Part shown: positions 15,301 through 30,300 of the stretch, one piece after another | Position numbering within the stretch: position 1 is the stretch's first letter | Layout of the letters: every line of letters starts with the position of its first letter | Source: Liolophura sinensis | Lineage: Eukaryota; Mollusca; Polyplacophora; Chitonida; Chitonidae | Assembly (NCBI RefSeq): GCF_032854445.1 | Contig: NC_088303.1 | Location: 2,921,501-2,985,500, forward strand | Length of the DNA: 64,000 bases | Reading direction: 5' to 3' | Made by a program: the position numbers and the translations under genes | The notes under the pieces: model-generated | Database searches by the model: none | Told to the model about the DNA's origin: nothing | The model's input: the letters and a program-made list of their open reading frames with translations, nothing else

Positions 15301-18300
15301 CAGTTTGTTTTCGAGGTTGTGTACAACCTCCAGTAGTGACCTACTTGAATGATCTTCGTACCTCATCAAGCTAGGGTCAGAGCTCACAGACAAGTCACTG
15401 TCACTGCAGCAGACTGCATCCCCTTTGGACAACTTTGACAGCTCCTCTGGGATAAGTTTCAGATTTCTGTTTATGCTGGTTTCACTGCTACTGCTGTCCT
15501 CGCTGTCAGATGGGATGAGAGATTTGGGTACCACATGTGAAAAATGGTTCTGCACCACAGGATGCGATCCACAATTCTCAGAGGAAAATGCTCCAGGAAG
15601 ATTTGTTCGCAAAATATCCCCTGGTTCTCGAACTGAAGATACCTGAGCATGTACTCTGTCCATGGCTATTGGTGAACTTGATGGCAGGGTGGCGCCTTGA
15701 CCTGTACCTGAGGCTAACTGCTCTTGAGTATCTGATGTCAGAGAGGGGCAGAGAGTTGAAGAACTACGTGAATGTGGCTGTTGTTGTTCTGTTGTGATCT
15801 GTCTCTCTGTCTGTATCAACACAACACGTTCCTGTGCTTCTAATGTAGAATAATTTTCTGCTCGAACTTTGACCTCATTAGTCAGGCCTATTTCTGTAAG
15901 CAGCTCGGCGTGAATGTTCCTCGAGGCAAACTCGTTTCTTGTTTTCTTCCTGTGTTCTCTCCTTTGTGTAACTTCATCTGAACTGTTGATAGACCGCATT
16001 CCATCTGACAGAGAGCTAGACACGCTATCTGAAATACTGCCTTCTGAATCTGTCAAGAGACCAGAAAGACAATCATAGTCTGCAATGAAGCAGTTAAAAA
16101 ACAAAAGAACATGAACCCACCACCTTGAATACTACGCATTTATGGCTCACTTTCCATCCAGGCCAATTTTCTCACACAAATACATGTAATTCAAAAACCC
16201 TTCACCTAATGGCGATACATTTTTAATCCACAAAAACTCAGTATCAACGGGTTGGGCATAAAAGCTCAGTATCAACAGGTTGGGCATAAAAGCTCAGTAT
16301 CAACAGGTTGGGCATAAAAACTCAGTATCAACAGGTTGGGCATAAAAGCTCAGTATCAATGGGTTGGGCATAAAAGCTCAGTATCAACAGGTTGGGCATA
16401 AAAACTCAGTATCAATGGGTTGGGCATAAAAACTCAGTATCAACAGGTTGGGCATAAAAGCTCAGTATCAACAGGTTGGGCATAAAAGCTCAGTATCAAC
16501 GGGTTGGGCATAAAAACTCAGTATCAACAGGTTGGGCATAAAAACTCAGTATCAACAGGTTGGGCATAAAAACTCAGTATCAACGGGTTGGGCATAAAAA
16601 CTCAGTATCAACGGGTTGGGCATAAAAACTCAGTATCAACAGGTTGGGCATAAAAACTCAGTATCAACATGTTGGGCATAAAAACTCAGTATCAACAGGT
16701 TGGGCATAAAAACTCAGTATCAACAGGTTGGGCATAAAAACTCAGTATCAACGGGTTGGGCATAAAAGCTCAGTATCAACAGGTTGGGCATAAAAACTCA
16801 GTATCAACGGGTTGGGCATAAAAACTCAGTATCAACATGTTGGGCATAAAAACTCAGTATCAACAGGTTGGGCATAAAAACTCAGTATCAACGGGTTGGG
16901 CATAAAAACTCAGTATCAACGGGTTGGGCGTAAAAACTCAGTATCAACAGGTTGGGCATAAAAACTTAGTATCAATGGGTTGGGCATAAAAACTCAGTAT
17001 CAACAGCTTGGGCATAAAAACTCAGTATCAACGGGTTGGGCATAAAAACTCAGTATCAACGTGTTGGGCATAAAAACTCAGTATCAACAGGTTGGGCATA
17101 AAAACTTAGTATCAACGGGTTGGGCATAAAAACTCAGTATCAACAGCTTGGGCATAAAAACTCAGTATCAACGGGTTGGGCATAAAAACTCAGTATCAAC
17201 GTGTTGGGCATAAAAACTCTGTATCAACGGGTTGGGCATAAAACTCAGTATCAACGCTTGGGCATAAGACCACTCAGTATCAACAGGTTGGGCATAAAAA
17301 CTCAGTATCAACGGGTTGGGCATAAAAACTCAGTATCAACAGGTTGGGCATAAAAACTCAGTATCAACGGGTTGGGCATGTAGAGGCTTCCACTTTTCAA
17401 ACTTGAATGAAAAGTTTAACACACTATAAATTGACAAATTCGTTGATATTAATTTTCCACTGCGTATTAGTAGTGCCCCTTGTACATGAAAGCAATGCAA
17501 ATGTATTGCTGTCTCATAAAGCTACAAAGTCATCCGTGAGTGGAAAATGGGAATTGCCCATTTGGTAACAGAACTTGATTTAAAAGGATATAATTTAAAA
17601 AAACAATTTGGATTTATTGCCTAAAACTTGTTGATCAGACATGAGTATCTTGTATTCTGCTCTTAAAATTTCACAAAAATTAGCTCGTTGATTGAGAGGC
17701 TTTGGGTCATTTCACACGGCCCTCTGATAAACAACGATCTGGAATTTCTACATATCTAATGATCCCCCTGCTACCTGAAAAGCTTGGATTACGTTATCTG
17801 ACCTGAGTATTCCCTAGGGTCTGCCACACAGTACTCCTCCTGTATAAGCCTGTCATTGAGGCAGAACTGATCGTCTGATGTCTGTAGGTACAACTTCACC
17901 TGGTGCACTCCCTTGGGGGTAACCTTCATCACTTGGGCCTTACGGACCACAGACCCTAGGGGAATAGCAAGGTATACATACATGTACTCATGCACAGGTA
18001 GTAACCTCAATACAAGTGAGCCTCAAAGTTCCCAAATTGAAGAATAATACATGTACTGCTGTAGTCATCTGAATTCTCTTATAGGCAGTCAAGGCTGGAG
18101 GAATTGCTAAACTCTTTCCATCAATTTTCTCATTTCAATCCATGTATGTGAAGTTATTTTCCTCAAAACAGTACATTCAGCCCATTTTTATATAACACTA
18201 AATATTTGCAATGTTACTGTAAACTTAAGTGTCACGAGATGTCAGAACTTATCAATGCTCTGATTGACAAACTTTCATTCTCCACATTGGGCTCACCCGG

Positions 18301-21300
18301 CTACACAGTAAGAACCACTATGACAAGCTCAGTGTCAAGATGTACTAATTATTGTCATTTTACTACATCATCTTTAATATGTAATATGAGATGTGAAGAT
18401 GCTTCTTAAAAATTAATGGTTTACTTTGTTCTGTTTAATTCCACCTGGGCAGCAGTGAATGACTCACCTTCAATCAACTTGTTCATCCTCTGTACTGCAG
18501 AGTTGTCCCAAACATCACACACACTGAAAACATTCATTCGTTAAACACACTAACTATAACTGTACATGTATCATTTCAAGTTATTAGTGACCTAATTCCT
18601 ATGCAAATATACATATATTACCTGTGTTATCTCCCCTAGGTTTAAGATGATGCCATTTACTGAGGAAAACCTCCACTCAGGTTATTGTGAAATCAGCCCA
18701 GGTACATGTATATGGTGAAGACAAGACCAAAGACTATAATTGAACAGCCCAGGTATATGATGAAGACAAGACCAAAGACTATAATTGAACAGCCCAGGTA
18801 TATGGTGAAGACAAGACCAAAGACTATAATCAAACAGCCCAGGTATATGGTGAAGACAAGACCAAAGACTATAATCGAACAGCCCAGGTATATGGTGAAG
18901 ACAAGACCAAAGACTATAATCGAACAGCCCAGGTATATGATGAAGACAAGACCAAAGACTATAATCGAACAGCCCAGGTATATGATGAAGACAAGACCAA
19001 AGACTATAATTGAACAGCCCAGGTATATGGTGAAGACAAGACCAAAGACTATAATCGAACAGCCCAGATACATGGTGAACACAAGACCAGGTATATGGTG
19101 AAGACAAGACCAGGTATACAGTGAAGACATGGCCAGATATATGGTGAAGACAAGACCAGCTATATTGTAAAGACAAGACCAGGTATATAGTGAAGACAAG
19201 ACCAGGTATATGGTGAAGACAAGACCAGGTGTGTAGTGAAGACATGGCCAGGTACATGGTGAAGACAAGACCATGTATATGGAACGACCGGGTATATGGT
19301 GAAGACAAGGCCAGGTATATGGCAAAGACAAGGCCAGGTATATACTGAAGACAAGACCAGGTATATGGTGAAGACAAGACCAGGTATATGGTGAAGACAA
19401 GGCCATGTATATGGTGAAGACAAGACCAGGTACATGTTGAAGACGACGGGATATATGGTGAAGACAAAGCCAGGTATATGGTGAAGAAAAGACCAGGTAT
19501 ATGGTGAAGACAAGACCAGGTATATGGTGAAGACAAGACCAGGTGTATGGTGAAGACGACTGGGTATATGGTGAAGACCAGGTATATTGTAAAGACAAGG
19601 CCAGGTATATAGTGAAGACAAGACCAGGTACATGGTGAAGACAAGACCAGGTGTGTAGTGAAGACATGGCCAGGTACATGGTGAAGACAAGACCAGGTAT
19701 ATGGTGAGAACGACCGGGAATATGGTGAAGACAAGGTCAGGTATACGGTGAAGGCAAGACCAGGTATATGGTGAAAACAAGACCATGTATATGGTGAGGA
19801 CAAGGCCAGGTATATGGTGAGAACGACCGGGTATATGGTGGTCACCTAGTCAGGTATATTGTAAAGACAAGGCCAGGTATATAGTAAAGACAAGACCAGG
19901 TATATGGTGAGGACAAGGCCAGGTATATGGTGAGGACAAGACCAGGTATATGGTGAGGACAAGACCAGGTATATGGTGAAGACAAAGTCAGGTATATGGT
20001 GAAGACAAGGCCAGGTATATGGTGAAAACAAGACCAGGTATATGGTGAGGACAAGGCCAGGTATATGGTGAAGACAAGACCAGGTATATGGTGGTCACCT
20101 AGTCAGGTATATGGTGAAGGCAAGGTCAGGTATATGGTGAAGACCAGGTCAAGTATATGGTGAAGACAAAGTCAGGTATATGGTGAAGACAAAGTCAGGT
20201 ATATGGTGAAGACAAGGTCAGGTATATGGTGAAGACAAAGTCAGGTATATGGTGAAGACAAGACCAGGTATATGGTGAAGACAAAGTCAGGTATATGGTG
20301 AAGACAAGGTATATGATGAAGGCAAGGTCAGGTATATGGTGAAGACAAGACCAGGTATATGGTGAAGGACAAGACCAGGTATATGGTGAAGACAAAGTCA
20401 GGTATATGGTGAAGACAAGGTCAGGTATATGGTGAAGACAGAGTCAGGTATATGGTGGACGACAGAGTCAGGTATATGGTGAAGACAAAGTCAGGTATAT
20501 GGTGAAGACAAGACCAGGTATATGGTGAAGACAAGGTCAGGTATATGGTGAAGACAAAGTCAGGTATATGGTGAAGACAAAGTCAGGTATATGGTGAAGA
20601 CAAGGTCAGGTATATGGTGAAGACAAGACCAGGTATATGGTGAAGACAAAGTCAGGTATATGGTGAAGACAAAGTCAGGTATATGGTGAAGACAAGGTCA
20701 GGTAAATGGTGAAGACAAGGTCAGGTATATGGGGTATATGGTGAAGACAAAGTCAGGTAATGGTGAAGACAAGGTCAGGTATATGGTGAAGACAAGACCA
20801 GGTATATGGTGAAGACAAAGTCAGGTATATGGTGAAGACAAAGTCAGGTATATGGTGAAGATAAGACCAAACACTATAATCTAACTCACATTATTTTTAC
20901 TGTAAAGTATTTATTAAGATACATGTTAGTGATAGAGGTTTATGGTTGGCTGAAACCAGAATGGCCTGTAGGAACCTTAACACTTCAGGTGCCTGACAAA
21001 TCTCCACACACAAAGATGGGGCAGAGGAAACCACCCACTTGTGCACATATGTAAGTGATAGAGGTTTATGGTTGACAGAAACCAGAATGGCCTGTAGGAA
21101 CCTTAACACTTCAGGTGCCTGACAAACCTCCACACACAAAGATGGGGCAGAGGAAACCACCCACTTGTGCACGTATGTAAGTGATAGAGGTTTATGGTTG
21201 ACAGAAACCAGAATGGCCTGTAGGAACCTTAAACACTTCAGGTGCCTGACAAACCTCCACACACAAAGATGAGGCAGAGGAAACCACCCACTTGTGCACA

Positions 21301-24300
21301 TATGTAAGTGACAGAGGTTTATGGTTGACAGAAACCAGAATGGCCTGTAGGAACCTTAACACTTCAGGTGCCTGACAAACCTCCACACACAAAGATGGGG
21401 CAGAGGAAACCACCCACTTGTGCACATATGTAAGTGATAGAGGTTTATGGTTGACAGAAACAGAATGGCCTGTAGGAACCCTAACACTTCAGGTGCCTGA
21501 CAAACCTCCACACACAAAGATGAGGCAGAGGAAACCACCCACTTGTGCACATATGTAAGTGACAGAGGTTTATGTTGACAGAAACAGAATGGCCTGTAGG
21601 AACCTTAACACTTCAGGTGCCTGACAAACCTCCACACACAAAGATGGGGCAGAGGAAGCCACCCACGTGTGCACATATGCAGCACATACATATGTACACA
21701 TGCATGTGGTTTTACTTGTCAACAGAATGTGCACAGCTTAAGCAGGCTACGCCATTTTTGTCAGGTAGCAGCAGACTTTTATGCGCCTTAGAACAGAAGA
21801 AGTCAATGATAAGACGACCACATGGGCTTACCTGTATACAGGGGTCGCAGCAGGGGACAGGCTCAAGGTCAGAGGTCGGACACCATAAAGAGAACAACGC
21901 TTGATTTGATAGGGAACTCTGGTATGTTGTAGGTGTGAAGGAATCATGCGCAGGCTACAAAAGATGCACAGTGTATCTTTACAAACAACATTCTATTTGC
22001 TAAGTTTTGAAAATACAGTGGCCTCGATATGACTATTTTACTTCATAACATCAGAATGTTATGCAAATTAAGCTGATTAATACGTAATGATCCTAATTAT
22101 CATCTCAGCTAAAGCACAGGAATTTTTTCTGGATATGTTCCGAGATGAACGGAAACACAGACAAACAGACAGATGGACACGCACACACAGGGATAGAAAC
22201 GCAAAGGGACAGACAGATAGATGAATAGACAGACAGAAGGACGAACAGAAAAAGAGGGGGACAGACAGACAGAGGGACAGACAGACAGATGAACAAGCAC
22301 ACAGAAGAACAGACAGGATGAACCGGAAAACACAGACAAACAAACAGATCAACGTAAACACAGACAAACACATGAACAGAAACACAGACAGACAGACAGA
22401 TGAACACGCACAGAGGGATAGAAACACAGAGAAACAGACAGGCAGAGGGACAGACAAATAGATGAATAGACGGACAGAAGGACGAACAAAGAGGGGGACA
22501 GACAGACAGAGGGACAGACAGATGAACAAGGACACAGAAGAACAGACAGACGAACAGTCACACAGACGGAGAAAGACAGACAGATGGGCTAGCACACAGA
22601 CGAAGACTGACAGGATGGACTAGCACACAGAGGAACAAAACAAATGAACAGACACACAGACAGAGACAGACAGACAGATTGAACTAGCACACAGAGGGAC
22701 AGACAGACAGAAGAAAAAACAGACAGATAAACAGACTGGACAAAAGAGACAGACAGACGAACAGAAACAGAGGGGCAGACAGACAGATGAACAGACACAG
22801 ATGGACAGACAGATAGATGAACAGACAGGACAGACGCAGACACCCAGAGGGAAAGACAAGATGGACAAGCAGACAGAGGGAAAGACACACAACGGGACAG
22901 ACAGACACACAGAGGGACAGACAGATAGACAGACACACAGAGGGACAGGCAGACAGATAAGACGGACACATAGAGGGACAGGCACACAGAGGGACAGACA
23001 GACAAACATACACACAGAGGGACAGACAGACAAACATACACATGACAAAAGGACAGATGAGCAGGCAGAGGGAGAGACACACAGAGGGACTGACAGAAAG
23101 ATGAACGGCCACACCGAGGGACAGAGGGACAGACAAACCGACATATGAACAGACACAAAGAGGGACAGATGAACACACAGAGGGAGAGACATACAGACGG
23201 ACAGATGAATAGACACACAATGTAACAGACAGACAGGGACAGACAGACACAAGCACAGACACACAGAGGGACAGACAGGCACATGCACAGACAGACAGAT
23301 GAACTGGCACAGAGGGAGGAGACAGACAGAGGGACAGACAAACAGACAGAGGGAGAGACACACAGAGGGACAGACACAGAGACAGACAGATGAACCAACA
23401 CACAGACAGACAGAAGACAGATGAACCAACACACAGAGGAACAGAAAGACAGACAGATAAAGCGAAACAGTTCCCCAAAAATCAAACGGCTTTTTTAATG
23501 AGATCCGGTCCATATTTTCTCAAACTGTGACATTTTTAGGCCATGCATGTAACTTTGCAGTATCCTGCCTTATGTTATTGGAGTCACAAGCCACACTTTG
23601 ACATCAAATAATCTTGAAATTAGCTGTGAAAGTATTGCATTGTATTTATTCACCATAAGTATATTTACAGTAAACATGTTTACAGAAAATAAAGCATGGG
23701 GGGAATAAAGTCACAAGGGGCTGGGTCTATCCTGAGGAATTAAAGTATAACAGATGGTGCTGGTTTTAGGTGAATTATAAGTAAATAATAACAGAGTAAA
23801 CGTTTTACATATTTAAGAAAAACACAAAGCAGTGTCACGTGCCAAAAGAAATGCTGTGGTGCATGGCTAGGAGACATTTATATGTTTGAAAATAAGTCAG
23901 AATTGTGTCATCGGATTGATGATTGTCTCCTGTTCTGTTTGTTGTAGACATAGCAAAGCCTCAGATGTCTGCTGCCAATGTACAGCCATGATGTCACAGG
24001 GTCAACAGTGGCTCAATCGTAGTGGGAGTAGATTTTAGTGATGTTCACTAAATTCTGTCCTCTTTCTTTCCACTTTTGACGATTCGGAATAGATTCAGGG
24101 GACATCAAACTATCTATCTGCAGTTAGGGAGGTGCAGCACTGGGAGTGTACTTTACCAATGAGAAAGCTTTCTTTCCTGGACTGGGATTTAGGTGTACTG
24201 AAGAAATTTCCACTTGGAAGAGAGCAGTCCAGTTTATAAGAGAAGGAAACCCCAAGATGAAACCACAGATCTCCGTAGGTACCTCACTTATCTCCAGTGA

Positions 24301-27300
24301 TAAAGCAGCAGTGCCATGGCAAAAGCCAGTCTGGCCAACTCAATGAATACACACGCAGGAAATACATATATGTAGGTTTACTTGGGGTTTTACTCGTACT
24401 GAACAATTTTTGCAGCCAAATGATTTATTTATTTATTTTTTTTTTGATTGGTGTTTCACACCTGTCTTCAGTCATAGAGCGATGAGGGGGTCGTTACATG
24501 TAGGTGTGTGTACAAACATGTCGTCTTGTGGTAAGGCAAGTCCGTGCTGCCAAATTGCTACCACCACTGAAGTTTCATGCTGAAGACACCAGACATGACA
24601 CCTCCAACCTCACATTATACTGTGAGGTTGAGGTCCAACCAGACCTGTTTTCTGGCTCTAACGTCTCAGTGATGAGTGCCAAGCCAGGCTGCAACATGAA
24701 CCATTTTATTGAAAGTCTTTGGTATGACCTGACCCAGGTTTCACCCCAGGTCTCCGGACTACAAGGTGGACACTTTAACCATTAGGCCGACCAAAGTGGT
24801 TGAATATAGGAAGAGAAAGAGCTTACAGTGCATGAAACAAATCTGAAATAGATCACTACTTCCCCGCCAAAAAAAAAATTTCATCATTTCAGATCACTCT
24901 GGGTAAAGGATTTTTTACTCTTGTAAGAGCACTGTATAAATGAATAAATGAATGCTTAGGGGTTATAATTACAATTTTTCAGTCATATGACGATGACGGG
25001 TAATTACATGCGTATACATATACTGCGTCTTCTTGTGTAAGGGTGAATCCATGCCGCCAAAGTGCTGACGCCACTGAAGTGTCATGCAGAAGACACTAGA
25101 CACGACAGTCACACTATACTGACTATACTGGTCGATCAGTCATTTTTCCTTGCTCTATACTCTCATTGCTGAGAGCCAAGCGAGGCAGCAATATGTACCA
25201 TTTCTGAAGTCTTTGGTATGACCCACCCAGGTTTGATCCTGGGGTCTGTCAGACTTTCAATGCAGATGCTCTAGCCATTAGGCCACTGAAGTAGTTGCAC
25301 CGGCATGTGACAAAAAACAAAATTATTTAGACGTCACATTTAGATGACACATGTAAGTCAATAAAATGTATCTTATTTTCTGAACTCACTAAATGTACTG
25401 TAACTCTGACCTGCAGCACTGTGACAGGGAGCCTACACATCAGTGTGACAGGCAGCCTACACATCAGTGTGACAGGGAGCCTACACATCAGTGTGACAGG
25501 GAGCCTACACATCCTGTGACAGGGAGCCTACACATCACTGTGACAGGGAGCCTACACATCACTGTGACAGGGAGCCTACACATCACTGTGACAAGGAGCT
25601 CTAATCAGTGTCAGTGGTAAGACTTACCTTTGTATAGGATTATTGTTTCTATTTTTCCATCATCCAGAAGAAAACAACTGCAAAGACAGTAATAAATATA
25701 GGATGAATATCACAACATTGTCTGATATTCCAGTTATTTATTTTTCTATCTATAATGCCAATTTAAACAAATTTATCACTTCCACATACATGTATGACAC
25801 CATTAAGTCATTAACTTTGTTTATTTTTTAATTTTTTTTTGGGGGGGGGGGGGGTGGTGACGGAAAATGGAGTGCCAGAGTAAACCATCAGTCTCTGCAA
25901 AGTACATGCATGTGACCAAGTACATGTATATGCAACTAGTAAACTATGCCCCATGTGACAAAGTACAGGTATATGCAAATGGCAAACTTTGCCCAGTGTG
26001 ACAAAGTACAGGTATATGCAAATTGGCAAACTTTGCCCAATGTGACAAAGTACAGGTATATGCAACTTTGCCCAATGTGACAAAATACAGGTATATGCAA
26101 CTGGCAAACTTCGCCAATGTGACAAAGTACACGTATATGCAACTAGCAAAATCTGCCCCATGTGACAAAGTACAGATATATGCAACTGGCAAACTTTGCC
26201 CCATGTGACAAAGTACAGGTATGTGCAATTGGCAAACTTTTCCCCATGTGACGAAGTACATGTATATGCAACTGGCAAACTTTTACCCATGTTACAAATA
26301 CAGGTATATGCAATTGGCAAACTTTGCCCATGTGACAAAGTACAGGTATATGCAACTCGAAACTTTGCCCCATGTTACAAAGTACATGTATATGCAATTG
26401 GCAAACTTTGCCCCATGTGACAAAATACAGGTATATGCAATTGGCAAACTTTGCCCAATGTGACAAAGTACAGGTATATGCAATTGGCAAACTTTGCCCC
26501 ATGTGACAAAGTACAGGTATATGCAATTGGCAAACTTTGCCCCATGTGACAAAGTACAGGTATGTGCAATTGGCAAACTTTTCCCCATGTGACAAAGTAC
26601 AGTATATGCAATTGGCAAACTTTTGTCCAATGTGACAAAGTACAGGTATGTGCAATTGGCAAACTTTTCCCCATGTGACAAAGTACAGGTATGTGCAATT
26701 GGCAAACTTTTCCCCATGTGACAAAGTACAGGGTATGTGCAATTGGCAAACTTTTCCCCATGTGACAAAGTACAGGTATATGCAACTGGCAAAAACATTG
26801 CCCCATTTGACAAAGTACAGGTATATGCAACTGGCAAACTTTGCCCCCATGTTACAAAGTACATGTATATGCAACTGGAACACTTTGCCCCATGTGACAA
26901 AATACAGGTATATGCAATTGCAAACTTTGCCTCATGTGACAAAGTACAGGTATATGCAATTGGCAAACTTTTCCCCATGTGACAAAGTACAGGTATGTGC
27001 AATTTGGCAAACTTTTTCCCATGTGACAAAGTACAGGTATATGCAAATTGGCAAACTTTGGCCCATGTGACAAAGTACAGGTATATGCAATTGGCAAACT
27101 TTGCCCCATGTGACAAAGTACAGGTATATGCAATTGGCAAACTTTTCCCCATGTGACAAAGTACAGGTATATGCAATTGGCAAACTTTTCCCCATGTGAC
27201 AAAGTACAGGTATGTGCAATTGGCAAACTTTTCCCCATGTGACAAAGTACAGGTATGTGCAATTGGCAAACTTTGCCCAATGTGACAAAGTACAGGTATA

Positions 27301-30300
27301 TGCAATTGGCAAACTTTTCCCCATGTGACAAAGTACAGGTATGTGCAATTGGCAAACTTTGCCCAATGTGACAAAGTACAGGTATATGCAATTGGCAAAC
27401 TTTTCCCCATGTGACAAAGTACAGGTATATGCAATTGGCAAACTTTTCCCCATGTGACAAAGTACAGGTATGTGCAATTGGCAAACTTTTCCCCATGTGA
27501 CAAAGTACAGGTATGTGCAATTGGCAAACTTTGCCCAATGTGACAAAGTACAGGTATATGCAATTGGCAAACTTTTCCCCATGTGACAAAGTACAGGTAT
27601 GTGCAATTGGCAAACTTTGCCCCATGTGACAAAGTACAGGTATATGCAATTGGCAAACTTTTCCCCATGTGACAAAGTACAGGTATATGCAACTGGCAAA
27701 CTTTGCCCCATGTGACTCCCATATGTGTACGTCATATAATATGGTTGAAAGGTACTTTTGTAAATGATGCTCATAAAAAATTCAATCATTTTGCACATTG
27801 GAACTACGTCTATTCAAGCATATTCTGAGGGCAATATTCTGTGTAGACTCATAAAAATTATACTTTTATTGTCCCGAAGTTGGCCAACCCTACCAATGTA
27901 GTTTTACCTCCAAACTCAAATCAAATTCATAAACAGTCACCTGATATGATAACTGACACAGAGATGTGGCGCAGCCACGAAAGGCATACTTATGCTCAAA
28001 ACTGTCAACGAGTACAGTGTAAAACACCAATCAAATAAATAAATACAACAAATCAAAACTTAAAAAACATGTCAATAGCTCATTATTGAGCTCTCTATTA
28101 ATCTGTATGCCAATTTTCTCTCCGTCACAGAATAACAGCCATCATCAGATGTAATAGCAGACACTAGATACATCAAAACGGATGACTGTGACTTTCACAG
28201 AGAAAAAAATATAAAAGTTTTCAAAAATTTTAGGCATGCTACCATAGTTCAACTACTTCCCAGCTTGTTCCGCAATTTGCCAAAGTGTTTTTTGTTTTCC
28301 CAAAAGTACATATAGAATGTATCCTTAAGCCCTGATATCCAAGTCAATTTGCATTCTGTTCCTAAAGTATTGCTAATGATACATGTATGTCAGACTGCAA
28401 ACAAGACAATAGCCACAAAAGCAAACAGCACGTGTATAAACAGCTGTCCATAAATAATAATAACTTGTTCAAACTTTGGCTAGTTTACATGTACCTGGCA
28501 TGAAGACCACTGCGTCTATCAAGATACGTTTCCACTCTAACCCTGTACCAATTAGTATCCTGTGGTCTTCTACCAGCATACACCTGGAGAAACAAAGAAT
28601 GCATATCTTCAATGATTTATTTATTATTTCGTTGGGGTATTACAACGACCTCAAGAAATGTTCAGTTATACAAGCACGAAGTACAGAATTCTGTTTCATG
28701 GGCAGAAGAAACCACAAAATCTGTAAAACCACATTGCCTGGGGTAAACCACAGCCCTTGGCAAGAAAGTGACAAACTTTCACACACCTGACATACAGATT
28801 AACATCCACGTACATATATATGCATATGGTAGTATAATTTCCTTTTTAGCTGCAAAAACCTGTTCCGTGTAACTTGCCTTTATACACTGTACAGGAAAGC
28901 TACCCTTACATACTCCTTAATTTACAGCATCTGTACACATGGAATGTAATGTGTTATGTTTTGTATACATAGCACAGTTATGTATACATAGATACCCGTG
29001 CTCTGTCAGTGCGACTTCTGAATGGACCCGTGTAACTGGTCTGCAGCCACATATACAGGTCAAGCACTGTGTTTGCTGCTCTGAACTGTTACACAGGCCT
29101 AGGGCTTTCAGTCAAAACCAACTCATTTTTTGCATTGTGCTGAACCAACTCAAAAATTCTAAATTATTTTGAGCAATGTATTATTTAAACACATTAGCAG
29201 ATACTCTTTTAATAATTAGGGTGTGAGTAAGGAATACTTCTGAAGATTAATGTATGTCACTGATTCAAAACGCTACATGTAGGATGCATACGTAATCATA
29301 ATTTCAAATTGGGTTTTGTGGTTCAAGTTCAGGAAAATTATGGAAAATGAGTGGCGACATTATCAACGTCAAAAGGCAATCAACATTTTAATTAAAATAG
29401 AGCAAAATAAATCAAATTGTATGATAATTAAACACTACTATCAGATTTATTTGATTATTTGATTGGTGCTAAATGCCGTGTTCAAATGTTCCTATATATA
29501 TTTCACTTATATAATGGTGCATTATGGTGGGAGGAAATGGGGCTTGGAAAACCCATCACAATCTGCACTTTGTGGACAGATCTTCCCACATATGACCACA
29601 GGGAAAGCCAGCATGAGCTGCACTTGAGCTCACAGTGACTGCATTGCTGAGAGGCTCCTGATTCAATGTGCAGCACTACACGCTAACCAACTCAGCCACA
29701 GAGGGCCCCCTCTAAAACAGTGGTACCGCTGAACAGAAATATATGTATACTATGTAAAAAAAACAGTAATGAATCAAACACATAAGTAGTACAGAACAAG
29801 ATAAAGTCTAACTCACCTGTCCTTTCTGAGGAGTAAAAGCTTGTTTGATGATTTGATCATTCTCAAAGTACTTGTTAAGCTCTTCAATAAGCCTATGGAA
29901 ACCCTTGGCCTCATCTGACATTCCAAGGGACGCCACCTCTCTTATAAGGAAGTCCGATGGTGATTTCACCTGAATAAAATTATTTATTTATTAAGCTTCA
30001 GGTTAATACTTTTGTGACTGATAGGATTATATATTGGAAGACATGAAAGAAAGCCAATTTAAACCATTTACATTATTTCTTTGATTTGTGCAGTAAGAAT
30101 AACCTTAAGAATATTCTCCCGAGTATAAAAAAAGAAAAAAAAAAAAAAGAGTCCTGCAGCATACCAATGTCAGTGCCTAACCCCACAAAGAGACAATATG
30201 ATAACACTTAATGTTAATTTAATTAATGCTTCAATTATTTCCTAAAAGCGGACTGTAACAAAGCGGACTGCCACATAGCGGACTGTAACAAAGCGGACTG

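Noticed and set aside
16228-17382. Possible CRISPR-like array
   Set aside because: Units are contiguous with no unique spacers, and the DNA is eukaryotic; it is a minisatellite. The same applies to the other arrays.
18682-20054. 387- and 328-codon minus-strand ORFs with repeated 'SSPYTWSCLHHIPGL'
   Set aside because: They are translations of the 23-bp and 45-bp arrays in two overlapping frames, lying inside an intron of the TDRD12-like gene.
22077-23513. Three overlapping minus-strand ORFs of 260-300 codons rich in Cys, Ser, Val and Leu
   Set aside because: Low-complexity reading of a GACA-rich tract; three frames are open at once, which is not coding behaviour.
25936-27798. Minus-strand ORFs up to 476 codons with repeated 'LHIPVLCHMG'
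   Set aside because: Periodic reading of the 43-bp array, with several frames open together in an intron.
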